Assembly: GCF_008642275.1 (NCBI RefSeq)
Contig: NZ_CP029189.1
Coordinates: 1,607,001-1,671,000 of the forward strand
Direction of reading: 5' to 3'
DNA from: Streptomyces venezuelae
Lineage (GTDB): Bacteria; Actinomycetota; Actinomycetes; Streptomycetales; Streptomycetaceae
DNA: 64,000 bases
The first letter of the stretch is position 1. Every line of letters starts with the position of its first letter. This document shows positions 49,705 to 58,512 of the stretch, piece by piece. Both the position numbers and the translations under genes were made by a program. The notes under the pieces were generated by a model that saw only the letters and a list, made by a program, of their open reading frames with translations, did no database searches and was not told the DNA's origin.

Positions 49705-50307
49705 TCACCGTGGGGTGCGGGGGGTTCCGGGGCGGTGGCGGAGGCCGGGGGAAGAGGTCGTCGAGGGCGCGGTCGGAGGGCGCGGCGGAGCCCGGTCGGG
49801 ATCCACGGTGATCGCGCCCCGCGCCTCGGATATGCCGGTCCGCGGGCGGCGGAGGGGGCGTCGGCGGTGCCCGTGGGCGCCGCCGGAGCGGACGGCCGGC
49901 TTCGCGCCGACGCGGTCCGCCACCTGCCGGGTCCTGCCGTGTACGTACGAGGGGACGCGCCCCGGCGGCGCGGCCGCGGCGGCGTCCGGGCGGGCCTCGG
50001 CCTCCGTGGAGGCGGGTCCGGAGCCTTCGGGCCGGATCACGAGGGGCCCGCCGGCTTCGGAGCGGAGCGCGGACGGGACGGGCGGGAGGGCTCCGGTGGC
50101 CGGGATCCGCCGGCCCGCGCCGGGCGCGCGGCCCCCGGGTACGCGGTGCTGGGGGCCGGCCGTCCGGGACGCGCCGCCGAGCCGGGCGCGCCTGGGCTCC
50201 GGAACGGCCGGAATTCGACCTTCCGGGTAGCCGGCGGGCCGGAGGCCACCGTCCGGCGCCTGGCGACCGTACGGGGCGGCGTGCGGATCGTCTGCGTCGT
50301 CGCTCAT
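49705..50307 (-). CDS. Hypothetical Pro/Arg-rich disordered protein
   Basis: A possible 200-residue protein starting MSDDADDPHAAPYGRQAPDG, rich in Pro, Arg, Gly and Ala, with no signal peptide, membrane segment or recognisable fold. Its support is compositional: codon third positions are about 90 per cent G or C in this frame, and a GGAAGG site lies 11 bases upstream of the ATG. It sits between the DUF5685 gene and the streptogrisin gene, same strand, with 77 bases to the former. The opposite strand and another frame of this strand are also open, so coding is not certain. Confidence 0.4.
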   Translation of the reverse strand: MSDDADDPHAAPYGRQAPDGGLRPAGYPEGRIPAVPEPRRARLGGASRTAGPQHRVPGGRAPGAGRRIPATGALPPVPSALRSEAGGPLVIRPEGSGPASTEAEARPDAAAAAPPGRVPSYVHGRTRQVADRVGAKPAVRSGGAHGHRRRPLRRPRTGISEARGAITVDPDRAPPRPPTAPSTTSSPGLRHRPGTPRTPR

Positions 50308-50384
50308 CCCGCTCAGCCCTTCCACACCGGTCCGGACGGGAATCCCCGCGTACGCCGTCCGGACCTGTGAAATCTGAAAGGGCC

Positions 50385-51680
50385 TCAGCAGCCGTCGCAG
50401 GGACAGCAGCAGCAATCGCCACACCCGCAGTCGCCGCAGCAGTCGCAACCGTCGCAGCAGTCGCCCGCGTCGCAGAGGGGCTCGCGCCGCTCCCGCGACC
50501 ACGGACCCTCGTACTCCGTGCAGCACATCTGGCAGGTGCAGAACAGCCCGATGGCCACCGCGCAGCCCGCCAGCAGCCCGCGGCGCGGCCGCTGCGGGGG
50601 CAGTCCGCCACCACCGCCACCACCGCCGGGCCCCATGGGCGGCGGCATGCCCGGACCACCGGGGGCCTGGGGGGCGTTCGGGGCATAGGGGTTGCCGCCG
50701 TACGGATTCCCGCCGTACGGGTTCGCTCCGTACGGGTTCGCTCCGTGCGGGCCCTCCACCGTGGGCCCGCCCGCGTACGGGTTGCCGCCCTGCCCGGCCG
50801 GGGCCGTCGCCGTGTGGCCGCAGCTCATGGTCCCGAAGGCCCGGTCCACCGAGGTGCGCAGTTCGTGTACGAGCAGCCTGTGGGCGAGCCCCGCGTCCGC
50901 GAACTCGACCTCGCCCAGTGCCAGCCTGATGCCCTGGAGGGCGTCGTCGCAGAGCCTGCGGGCCTCGGCGCGCGAGGTGCCGGTGGCGGTGAGCGGGTTC
51001 CAGGCGCCCGCCTCCGCGTCGGCGCCCTGGTCCTCCACCGCGTCCAGCAGGTGGGCGAGGCGGCCGAAGTACCGGCCGGCCTCGGCCAGCGCGCCGGCGT
51101 TGCCTGGCCGTCCGGCCAGCTGCGCGGTATGTGCGAAGGCTGCGGCCGTCGCGGTCTCCGTGGGCTCGGTCACCACGAGCACGGGGGTGCCGGGTCCCGC
51201 GAGCGTCTCGATGCCCGCCTGCCGGTCCACGGCGTCGACGAGCACGGCGGTGTCGAAGCCGAGCGAGGCCCCGGTGCGGGCTCCGGCCCGGTCCCAGCCG
51301 CGGGCCACCCTGCGCGCGGCCAGGGCGATCGGGGCGCGGGCCAACAGGCCGTCCCGGTCGGCGACGTGGTCGCGCACCTTGGCGGAGGCGAGCACGAGCG
51401 AGACGGCGGCGGCGAGTCGCGCACCCTCGCCCTGGGCCACGGAGGCGGTGCGCATCCCGCGCAGCGGGCAGGGGCCCGCGGTGCGCCGGTCCTCGGGTGC
51501 GGTGCCCGACTGAGCCTCCGTCAGAACGGAGACGAGCAGCCCGTCATAGTTCGTCACGATCCGGGCGAACTGCCCGTGATCGCCCCTAAGTGCCAGGCAC
51601 AGCCCGCACAGATGGGCCATCCACTCCGCCTTGAAACGGTCTCCCAGCCGGTGCGTGCAAGGTCTGACTATGCCGAACAA
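50385..51680 (-). CDS. DUF5685 family protein with NPYG repeats and a Cys-rich tail
   Basis: A 431-residue protein. The N-terminal half (FGIVRPCTHRLGDRFKAEWM, AHLCGLCLALRGDHGQFARI) is typical of DUF5685 and carries conserved Cys residues; the middle is helical and Ala-rich, reminiscent of an all-alpha prenyl-transferase-like or regulator fold. Residues about 295-335 contain NPYG-type repeats, then a Gly/Pro stretch. The last 29 residues contain 14 Cys (CDAGDCCDGCDCCGDCGCGD and on), a likely metal-binding or disulfide-rich tail. The start codon is TTG at 51680, with GGGGAAG just upstream. The function is unknown. It is divergent from sepF. Confidence 0.85.
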   Translation of the reverse strand: MFGIVRPCTHRLGDRFKAEWMAHLCGLCLALRGDHGQFARIVTNYDGLLVSVLTEAQSGTAPEDRRTAGPCPLRGMRTASVAQGEGARLAAAVSLVLASAKVRDHVADRDGLLARAPIALAARRVARGWDRAGARTGASLGFDTAVLVDAVDRQAGIETLAGPGTPVLVVTEPTETATAAAFAHTAQLAGRPGNAGALAEAGRYFGRLAHLLDAVEDQGADAEAGAWNPLTATGTSRAEARRLCDDALQGIRLALGEVEFADAGLAHRLLVHELRTSVDRAFGTMSCGHTATAPAGQGGNPYAGGPTVEGPHGANPYGANPYGGNPYGGNPYAPNAPQAPGGPGMPPPMGPGGGGGGGGLPPQRPRRGLLAGCAVAIGLFCTCQMCCTEYEGPWSRERREPLCDAGDCCDGCDCCGDCGCGDCCCCPCDGC

Positions 51681-51965
51681 GCTGCTTCCCCCGTGTGTCG
51701 TACGCGTGCCTGCCGGGCATCGTATCGACCCGCTCGTTTCACCCGTACGTCCGCGTCACTCACCCGTAAGGCCGCGGCGGTCGTATTTTCACTCAGTCAG
51801 CAGTGGTAGCCACCAGGATCCTTGACCGTGCAACGGATGTTCTGCACCAGTACCGTCACGAAACCCCTGCGCGGCGACTATCCACTTGGCGCGTTGTCAG
51901 CATCATGGACGAGCATAGGGGCAGCGGAGAGAAGACAGACTGACCGCGGTGAAAGGAGGCAGTCC

Positions 51966-52415
51966 ATGGGTTCGGTGCGCAAGGCGAGTGCCTGGCTGGG
52001 TCTCGTGGAGGACAGCGACGACGAGCGCTACTACGACGACGACTACGCGGAGGCCGCCCAGGGTTCGGTGGCCGGCCCCGGCGAGCAGTGGGTCACCGAC
52101 CCGCGGGTCCGGGTGGCCTCCGAGTCGGCCGTGGAGCACGGCCGTCGCATCGCGACGGTCACCCCGGACGGTTTCCGTGACGCGCGGGGCATCGGCGAGC
52201 TGTTCCGTGACGGGGTCCCGGTGATCGTCAACCTGTCGTCGATGGACCCGGGCGACGCGAAGCGCGTCGTCGACTTCGCGGCGGGACTGACCTTCGGGCT
52301 GCGCGGTTCGATCGAGCGGGTGGCGACCAGGGTCTTCCTCCTGACCCCGGCCGACACCCAGATCGTCAGCGGCGAAGCGGGCGGCCGCTCACGCGACTTC
52401 TTCAACCAGAGCTGA
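51966..52415 (+). CDS. sepF: SepF-like cell division protein
   Basis: A 149-residue protein. The N-terminal [20 protein letters not shown] is the membrane-targeting amphipathic helix, followed by an acidic linker, and the C-terminal core (about residues 65-145) shows [40 protein letters not shown] and [17 protein letters not shown], the dimerising fold that binds FtsZ. Streptomyces usually has three SepF paralogues; being far from ftsZ, this is likely one of the accessory ones. ATG 51966 has an excellent AAAGGAGG site. It is convergent with the acyl-CoA dehydrogenase gene, with 9 bases between stops. Confidence 0.92.
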   Translation: MGSVRKASAWLGLVEDSDDERYYDDDYAEAAQGSVAGPGEQWVTDPRVRVASESAVEHGRRIATVTPDGFRDARGIGELFRDGVPVIVNLSSMDPGDAKRVVDFAAGLTFGLRGSIERVATRVFLLTPADTQIVSGEAGGRSRDFFNQS

Positions 52416-52424
52416 GCAGGGCTC

Positions 52425-53597
52425 TCACCGGAAGGCGTCCAGGCCGGTGAGCGCCTTGCCCAGCACCAGCTGGTGCATCTCGACGGTGCCCTCGTAGGTG
52501 AGGACCGATTCGAGGTTGGTGGCGTGCCGCATGACGGGGTATTCGAGGGAGATCCCGTTGGCGCCGAGGATGGTCCGCGCGGTGCGGCAGATCTCGATGG
52601 CCTCGCGGACGTTGTTGAGCTTGCCGAAGCTGATCTGCTCCGGCCGCAGGGTGCCCGCGTCCATCCGCCGGCCCAGGTGGTGGGCGAGCAGGACGCCCTT
52701 GTGGAGTTCCAGGGCCATGTCCGCCAGCTTGGCCTGGGTGAGCTGGAAACCGCCGATCGGCCGGCCGAACTGCTCCCGCGTCCTCGCGTAGTCGAGCGCG
52801 GACTCGAAACTGGCCCGCGCCGCGCCCATGGATCCCCAGACGATCCCGTACCGCGCGTGGCTGAGGCAGCCCAGCGGCCCCTTGAGCCCGGTGACCAGCG
52901 GCAGCACCGCGTCGGCGGGCAGCCGTACGTCGTCCATCACCAGCTCGCTCGTGACGCTGGCCCGCAGCGACCACTTGTGCTTGATCTCCGGCGCGGAAAA
53001 ACCGGGGGTGTCGGTGGGCACCGCGAATCCGCGGATCCCCTCGTCGGTCTGCGCCCACACCACGGCGACCGCCGCGACGGAGCCGTTGGTGATCCACATC
53101 TTGCGGCCGTTCAGCACCCAGTCGGTGCCCTCGCGCTTGGCGTGGGTGCGCATCGCCGCGGGGTCCGAACCCACATCGGGCTCGGTCAGCCCGAAGCAGC
53201 CGATCAGCTCACCCGCGGCCATACCGGGGAGCCAGCGCTGCTTCTGCTCCTCGGAGCCGTACTTCCAGATCGCGTACATAGCGAGCGAGCCCTGCACCGA
53301 GACGAGCGAGCGGATCCCGGAGTCGGCGGCCTCCAGCTCCATGCAGGCCAGCCCGTACTGCACGGCGCTGGCGCCGGCGCACCCGTAGCCCTCCAGGGAC
53401 ATGCCGAGCGCCCCGATGCCGCCGAGTTCCCGGGCCAGCTCGCGGATCGCGGGCAGCTCGCCGCTCTCGTACCACTGGGCGATGTTCGGCAGCACCCGGT
53501 CGGCGGCCCAGGCGCGGACGGTGTCCCGGACGGCGAGCTCCTCGGGCCCGAGGAGCTCGTCGAGCCCGAGCGGATCATGGGGCAGGAACGCGGACAC
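52425..53597 (-). CDS. Acyl-CoA dehydrogenase, glutaryl-CoA dehydrogenase-like
   Basis: A 390-residue FAD enzyme. CFGLTEPDVGSDPAAMRTHA and LNGRKMWITNGSVAAVAVVW are the two flavin/substrate signatures, SLRASVTSELVMDDVRLPAD follows, and RTREQFGRPIGGFQLTQAKL and the C-terminal NLESVLTYEGTVEMHQLVLG carry the catalytic Glu369 (YEG). The last segment is closest to glutaryl-CoA dehydrogenases, which oxidise and decarboxylate glutaryl-CoA to crotonyl-CoA in lysine and tryptophan breakdown; the substrate is inferred. GTG 53597 has GGGAGG 4 bases upstream. It stands alone. Confidence 0.9.
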   Translation of the reverse strand: MSAFLPHDPLGLDELLGPEELAVRDTVRAWAADRVLPNIAQWYESGELPAIRELARELGGIGALGMSLEGYGCAGASAVQYGLACMELEAADSGIRSLVSVQGSLAMYAIWKYGSEEQKQRWLPGMAAGELIGCFGLTEPDVGSDPAAMRTHAKREGTDWVLNGRKMWITNGSVAAVAVVWAQTDEGIRGFAVPTDTPGFSAPEIKHKWSLRASVTSELVMDDVRLPADAVLPLVTGLKGPLGCLSHARYGIVWGSMGAARASFESALDYARTREQFGRPIGGFQLTQAKLADMALELHKGVLLAHHLGRRMDAGTLRPEQISFGKLNNVREAIEICRTARTILGANGISLEYPVMRHATNLESVLTYEGTVEMHQLVLGKALTGLDAFR

Positions 53598-53694
53598 GGG
53601 GCCTCCCGGCGGCCTGAGACAGAACCTAGCAGCGCGAGTTTTGCGCTTGCCCGAAGCTATTCGCCCGCGCCGGGCAAATCCAGCCCCCCCATTG

Positions 53695-53721
53695 CAGCCC
53701 CGCCGGCGATCGAGGCGCGGG
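53695..53721. repeat. Dispersed intergenic repeat, copy 5
   Basis: CAGCCCCGCCGGCGATCGAG and GCGCGGG sit in the gap between the acyl-CoA dehydrogenase start and the MFS stop. Same orientation as copies 1 and 4. Confidence 0.75.
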
Positions 53722-53776
53722 GGTCCGGGGGCGGCGCCCCCGGCAACGGCGCCGCACCCGGCGGCACCGGACGGCG

Positions 53777-55420
53777 TCAGCCCGCCTGCTCGACCGGGGT
53801 CGGCCGCGCCTCCGCCTTCGCCTGCGCGGGCAACCGCACCTCCGCCGCCTCCTCCTCGGCCGCCCCGCAGTCCATCACCCGCGGCAGCTTCAGTGCCATC
53901 ACCGCTCCCGCGAACAGCAGCAGCGCGCTCACCACCAGCGTCACGTGCAGTCCGTGCACGAACGACTGGCGCGCCGCCGCGTAGAGCGACGCCCCCGCCG
54001 GTCCCCCGAGATGCGCGGCGATCTGGTACGCCTGGCCCAGCGAGTTCGCCGCGCCCGCCGAATCGGCCGCCGTCACCCCCGGCACTCCCACGAGCCCCGG
54101 CCGGTACGCCGCGTTCATCACGCTGCCCAGCAGTGCGATGCCCATGCCCGCGCCCAGCTGGTACGAGGTCTCGCCGATCGAGGCCGCGCCGCCCGCGGTC
54201 TCGGCAGGAGCCTCGCTCAGCATCGACTCGTAGGCCGCGAACAGCGTGGTCTGCAGTCCGAAGCCCAGCAGGATGAAGCCGACGGTCAGCAGCAGCGGCC
54301 GGTCCTGCTGGCCCATGAACGTCAGCAGCAGCACGGCGAAGCCGGTCAGGACGAAGCCCAGCGACACCATCGTGCGCGGCCCGACCCGCGCCAGGGTGTA
54401 GGAGCCGGTGGCGCCCGCGGCCATGGCGGCGAAGGTCAGCGGCAGCAGCCGCAGGCCGGTCTCCAGCGGGCTGAGGTGCAGCACCAGCTGGAGGTACTGG
54501 ACGGCGATCAGCTCCAGGCCGACCAGGGCCAGCATGGCGAGGACGATGCAGGCGACCGAGGCGGAGAAGGCGGCCCGCGAGAACATCCGCATGTCGATCA
54601 GCGGGTGCTCGCGCCGCCTCTGCCGCCGCACGAACAGGACGAGCAGCACCACGCCCAGCAGCAGCGGGACCAGCGCCTCGGCGTCGAGGAGCCGGCGTTC
54701 GGCGCCCAGCCGCTTGATCCCGAGCACCGTCCCGAGCACACCGGTGGCGGCCATCAGCGCGCCGAGCACGTCCCACGGCCCGTCGGCGCTGCCGCGCGAC
54801 TCCGGCAGCAGCCAGCGGCCCAGCGGCAGGATCAGCGCCATCAGCGGGATGTTGATGAGGAAGACGGAGCCCCACCAGAAGTGCTGGACGAGGAAACCGC
54901 CCAGCACCGGCCCGCTGGCCGCGCCGATGGCGGCGACGGCGGTCCAGATGCCGATGGCGAGCGCCCGCTCGCGCCGGTCGGGGAAGACCTGCCGCAGGAT
55001 CGACAGGGTGGCGGGCATGATCATCGCGCCGCCGACGCCGAGCAGGGCGCGCGCGGCGATGAGGACCTGGGCGTTGTCGGCGAGGGCCGCTATCGCGGAG
55101 GCGACGCCGAAGAGTCCGTAGCCGAGGAGGAGGATGCGGCGGCGGCCGACCCGGTCACCGAGGGTGCCGAAGAGGATCAGCAGCGAGGCGCAGACCAGCG
55201 GGTAGGCGTCGACGATCCACAGGAGCTCGATCGAGCCGGGGCGCAGGTCCTCGGTGACGGAGGGGACGGCGACGTGCAGGATCGTCGCGTCGAGCGCGAC
55301 GAGGACCAGGCTGACGCAGAGCACCGCCAGGACGACCCAGCGGTTGGCCCCACCCGAGGCGGCGCCCAGCCGCTGCCAGGGCGAAGGGGTCCGGACCCCG
55401 GCCGCGTTCGTCCCCGACAT
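53777..55420 (-). CDS. MFS drug exporter, DHA2 (14-helix, EmrB/QacA-like)
   Basis: A 547-residue membrane protein. After a 30-residue cytosolic lead, helix 1 is WVVLAVLCVSLVLVALDATI with the family LDxTI motif. The loop 2-3 motif GTLGDRVGRRRILLLGYGLF, motif C in GALIMPATLS form (GGAMIMPATLSILRQVFPDR) and about fourteen helices follow, and the C-terminus is a polar tail. Such proteins expel hydrophobic drugs or dyes with protons. ATG 55420 has GGGAGG 7 bases upstream; the longer frame is not family-like. It is divergent from the mannosyltransferase gene, with no local regulator gene. Confidence 0.93.
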   Translation of the reverse strand: MSGTNAAGVRTPSPWQRLGAASGGANRWVVLAVLCVSLVLVALDATILHVAVPSVTEDLRPGSIELLWIVDAYPLVCASLLILFGTLGDRVGRRRILLLGYGLFGVASAIAALADNAQVLIAARALLGVGGAMIMPATLSILRQVFPDRRERALAIGIWTAVAAIGAASGPVLGGFLVQHFWWGSVFLINIPLMALILPLGRWLLPESRGSADGPWDVLGALMAATGVLGTVLGIKRLGAERRLLDAEALVPLLLGVVLLVLFVRRQRRREHPLIDMRMFSRAAFSASVACIVLAMLALVGLELIAVQYLQLVLHLSPLETGLRLLPLTFAAMAAGATGSYTLARVGPRTMVSLGFVLTGFAVLLLTFMGQQDRPLLLTVGFILLGFGLQTTLFAAYESMLSEAPAETAGGAASIGETSYQLGAGMGIALLGSVMNAAYRPGLVGVPGVTAADSAGAANSLGQAYQIAAHLGGPAGASLYAAARQSFVHGLHVTLVVSALLLFAGAVMALKLPRVMDCGAAEEEAAEVRLPAQAKAEARPTPVEQAG

Positions 55421-55730
55421 GCATGTACCTCCCAGGTGATCCCTCGCGCTCGGCGGACCAGCGTCTTGCGGAGCCGCGGGGGGTGGTGCGCTGTGCGGCG
55501 TCCAACGGGGTCCGGCATCGACACGCGAGTGAACGGTCAGCGTACGCGAGTTCGTCTGCCCCACACGTGGTCAAGCTCTCATCCCTGCGGCGGCCCCGGT
55601 GTGGCGTATGCCACTCCTTCCGGCGTCACCCTCCCCCGGTGTACACGCGCGCTCACGGCCCGTGGTTTCCGCACGCCGTGCTTCCCGGCCGTTGAGGGGT
55701 GCCCGGCCGGCTCCACCGATAATCATCCAT
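55421..55730. other. 310-bp divergent gap between MFS and mannosyltransferase genes
   Basis: It holds the promoters of both genes. For the right-hand gene, GATAAT (55718-55723) lies 7 bases before its GTG. A short stem GTGGC-GTAT-GCCAC is present at 55600-55613. I see no gene in it. Confidence 0.5.
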
Positions 55731-56840
55731 GTGGAAGATCTTGCATTGCGCCGGGCCGCGCCCGCACTGGCCGCCTTCGCGGCGGTGCGGCTGCTCGGGC
55801 TGACCGCGCTCGCGGTGTGGGGCGCGGTGGTCGGCAGCAGCCCGCACACGCTGCTGTCGGCCCGCTGGGACTCGCTCTGGTACGCCCGCATCGCCGCGGA
55901 GGGGTACGGGTACGAGGTACTCCTCCCGAACGGGGACGTGCACTCGAACCTGGCGTTCTTCCCGCTGCTGCCATGGCTGGAACGGGCGGTGTCCGCGGCG
56001 ACCGGGTTCTCGTACGGCTCGTCGGGCCTGGTGGTGTCGGTGGTCGCGGGGCTCGCCGCGGCCTGGGGGATCTTCGCGGTGGCCGACCTGGTCCACGGCC
56101 GCCGGGCCGGGTTCTTCGCGGTCGCGGTCTGGGCGGCGCTGCCGGTCGCGGTCGTGCAGTCCATGGCGTACAGCGAGTCGCTGTTCACCGCGCTGGCCGC
56201 CTGGGCGCTCCACGCGGCCCTGCGCGGACGGTGGCTGACGGCGGGGCTGCTCGCGGCCGGGGCCGGGCTGACCCGCCCGGTCGGCGCGGCGGTGGTCGCG
56301 GCGGTGTGGGTGGCCGCCGCGCTGGCCTGGCGGCGCGGCGAGCGGTCGTGGCGGACGGTCGCGGGGGTGCTGCTGGCTCCGGCGGGTGCGGCGGCGTACG
56401 TGCTGTGGGTCGGCGCGCGGACCGGGGGCGGCCTGCTGGGGTACCTGGACGTGCAGGGCGGCTGGGGCAACGGCTTCGACGGCGGCTGGGCGTTCGCGAA
56501 GTTCGTCGGGGCGAAGCTGGCCTCGTCCGCGTTCCCCGCCGGGGCGGGGCTGATCGCGGGCGTCGTGCTGGTGCTCTGGCTGTACGGGAAGTGCGTCCGG
56601 CAGCGGCAGCCGGTGCCGCTGCTCGTGTACTGCGGGATCGTCGTGGCCCTGGCGCTGTGCGCGTCCGGTTACTTCGGCTCCAAGCCCCGGCTGCTGCTGC
56701 CCGCCTTCCCGCTGGTGCTGCCGCCGGCGGTGGCGCTGGCGCGGTGGCGGACCGGGCGGGCGGCCGCGGTGGTGGGCGCGCTGGCCCTGGCGTCGGCGGT
56801 CTACGGGGCGTTCTGGCTGAACGGCTCGGGTCCTCCATAG
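55731..56840 (+). CDS. Integral membrane mannosyltransferase-like protein (PIG-V-like)
   Basis: A 369-residue membrane protein with about nine helices. ARWDSLWYARIAAEGYGYE near the N-terminus is the conserved luminal/extracytoplasmic loop with the catalytic-type Asp of PIG-V and related GT-C mannosyltransferases; SNLAFFPLLPWLERAVSAAT is the following family motif, and YFGSKPRLLLPAFPLVLP the C-terminal one. It would move mannose from a polyprenyl-phosphate donor to an exported acceptor. GTG 55731 is chosen because GATAAT is 7 bases upstream, suggesting a leaderless mRNA; there is no ribosome site. The acceptor is unknown. Confidence 0.8.
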   Translation: MEDLALRRAAPALAAFAAVRLLGLTALAVWGAVVGSSPHTLLSARWDSLWYARIAAEGYGYEVLLPNGDVHSNLAFFPLLPWLERAVSAATGFSYGSSGLVVSVVAGLAAAWGIFAVADLVHGRRAGFFAVAVWAALPVAVVQSMAYSESLFTALAAWALHAALRGRWLTAGLLAAGAGLTRPVGAAVVAAVWVAAALAWRRGERSWRTVAGVLLAPAGAAAYVLWVGARTGGGLLGYLDVQGGWGNGFDGGWAFAKFVGAKLASSAFPAGAGLIAGVVLVLWLYGKCVRQRQPVPLLVYCGIVVALALCASGYFGSKPRLLLPAFPLVLPPAVALARWRTGRAAAVVGALALASAVYGAFWLNGSGPP

Positions 56841-57082
56841 AGCCCCCACATCACGGAATGAACCATTCCGGTCCATCTTTCAGCAAAGGAAATGACTCCC
56901 GCGGCGATAAAGTCCGGATAAGTGATGGAAACAATTCTCCGAGGCAGTGGATCAAGAAGCCGCCAACCGCTGTCGGAATAACGGGAATTACGCCCCGCAT
57001 GAGACCAACTCCACATCACATGGTCATCACAAAGCCCGCGATTCGCCCGGGCCGAGCATCGACGGACGGTAACGTCGATTGA

Positions 57083-58225
57083 GTGCGTACCGACCAAATC
57101 CTGACCCGTCTGGAGCGGGTGTTCGCCCGGCTGGACCGGGAACCAGAGCGACCGGCTCATCTGCAAACCCCGCAGATGAGCCGGCACCGCGTCGTACTCC
57201 TGGGCTCGACCCTCGCCTTCTACCTCTCCATCGTGGTCGCCGTACTGACCACTTCCTGGCTGGTCCGCCTGGACTGGCAGATCATGTTCTTCCGGCCCTA
57301 CGAGCAGTGGCCGCAGCTGCACGCCTTCCTCGACTACCTGGTCGTGCTGGGCCAGCGCGGACCCACCGCGGTCATGGTCGCCGCCTGGCTCGGCTGGCGC
57401 TCCTGGCGGCAGCACACCCTCCGCCCGCTGATCACCCTCGGCGTGGCACTGCTGCTGCTCAACATCACCGTCGGGTCCGTCAAGCTCGGCCTCGGCCGGC
57501 TCGGTCCGCACTACGCCACGGAGATCGGATCCGCCGAACTCTTCGCCGGCGGCGATATATTCCCTTCCGGCCACACCGCCAACGCCGTGGTGACCTGGGG
57601 AATCCTGGCCTACCTGGCTTCGACCGTGGTCACCCGCCGGGTGCTGTCGGTGGTCTCCGCCGTCGTCTCGCTGAGCGTCGGCGCCACCACCGTGTACCTC
57701 GGCACGCACTGGGTCAGCGACGTCCTGCTCGGATGGTCCGCGGGCCTGCTGATCCTGCTGGCGCTCCCCTGGTTCGAGCCGCTCATCGCCCGGACCGAGG
57801 CCTACGTGTTCGACGTGCGCGAGGTGCTGCGCCGCCGCGCCGAGACCGGACGGATGCCCGCGCCGGTCGTCTCCGTGCTCACCCCGCTGCTCTCGGCGGG
57901 CGGCAAGTGGCAGTTGCGCAGCCCCGCGGAGACCACCGCCCCCGGCACCGCCGTCGCCGGCACCGCCATCGCCGGCACCGCCATCGCCATCGCCGAGGAG
58001 CCGGTCCCGCAGCCCGTTCCGGCCACCACGGCCCCGACGGCCACCGCGACGACCGCCGTCACCGCGCACTCCCCCGCCGCCCGGCCCGCCGTGCACCCGG
58101 CCGGCCGGCCGCACGTGATCCGCTCCGAGCGGACCCCGGTCACGCCGAACGGCAGCCGCCGCCCGGCACACACCGAGCGGGCCCCCGCCCGGGGAGCCGC
58201 GGCCCGTCCGGTCGCGGGCGGCTGA
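57083..58225 (+). CDS. PAP2-family phosphatase with Ala/Thr-rich C-terminal tail
   Basis: A 380-residue membrane protein with about six helices. The phosphatase site is spread over VKLGLGRLGPHYATEIGS (first motif, slightly altered), DIFPSGHTANAV (PSGH) and TVYLGTHWVSDVLLGWSAG (His/Asp). Such enzymes dephosphorylate undecaprenyl diphosphate or phosphatidate at the outer face of the membrane. Residues about 255-380 are a long low-complexity cytosolic tail containing AVAGTAIAGTAIAIA repeats and many Pro/Arg. GTG 57083 has TAACGT 7 bases upstream and no ribosome site. A very strong hairpin follows at 58271-58310. Confidence 0.9.
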   Translation: MRTDQILTRLERVFARLDREPERPAHLQTPQMSRHRVVLLGSTLAFYLSIVVAVLTTSWLVRLDWQIMFFRPYEQWPQLHAFLDYLVVLGQRGPTAVMVAAWLGWRSWRQHTLRPLITLGVALLLLNITVGSVKLGLGRLGPHYATEIGSAELFAGGDIFPSGHTANAVVTWGILAYLASTVVTRRVLSVVSAVVSLSVGATTVYLGTHWVSDVLLGWSAGLLILLALPWFEPLIARTEAYVFDVREVLRRRAETGRMPAPVVSVLTPLLSAGGKWQLRSPAETTAPGTAVAGTAIAGTAIAIAEEPVPQPVPATTAPTATATTAVTAHSPAARPAVHPAGRPHVIRSERTPVTPNGSRRPAHTERAPARGAAARPVAGG

Positions 58226-58270
58226 CCGTTCCGCCGCGGGGGCGGTACGCACCACCTCTCCCCGCGGCGC

Positions 58271-58310
58271 GCGAAGGCGGGCCCGGTCCTCGGACCGGGC
58301 CCGCCTTCGC
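58271..58310 (+). terminator. Strong terminator hairpin (19-bp stem) after PAP2 gene
   Basis: 58271-58289 and 58292-58310 are perfectly complementary over 19 bp with a minimal 2-nt gap (effectively a 4-nt loop after opening one pair). It lies 46 bases after the PAP2 stop codon. A classic Streptomyces-style terminator. Confidence 0.88.
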
Positions 58311-58426
58311 CGTTCGTCAGCGCCGCGCCCGGACGTTCGTCCGTCCCGGGTCACGCTTGTGTCACAGAATATCAACAGCCGCAAATTGTTTACCGGTCCG
58401 CGACACGCCCGGGGTCCAGGTGGTTT

Positions 58427-58455
58427 GGAATTCATGCCGAACACTGCTGAATTCC
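58427..58455. promoter_or_regulatory. Perfect 8-bp inverted repeat GGAATTCA / TGAATTCC
   Basis: Arms 58427-58434 and 58448-58455 with a 13-base spacer, in a convergent gap where no promoter is needed by the neighbouring genes. It looks like an operator. See also the DasR-like site 22 bases on. Confidence 0.4.
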
Positions 58456-58477
58456 GGTCCTAGATTGCCATGATCCG

Positions 58478-58493
58478 CTTGGACCAGACCAGT
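58478..58493. promoter_or_regulatory. Possible DasR-responsive element without a gene
   Basis: CTTGGACCAGACCAGT matches 12 of 16 positions of the ACTGGTCTAGACCAGT-type consensus, with a perfect right half. It lies between the convergent PAP2 and WYL genes, so it has no obvious target; it may be a leftover promoter of a lost gene or a chance match. Confidence 0.3.
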
Positions 58494-58512
58494 TGAATCC
58501 CCCTCAGCTCCC

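Noticed and set aside
48527..50686. 719-codon minus-strand frame covering the streptogrisin gene
   Set aside because: It is out of frame with the protease and the translation is Arg/Pro-rich without motifs.
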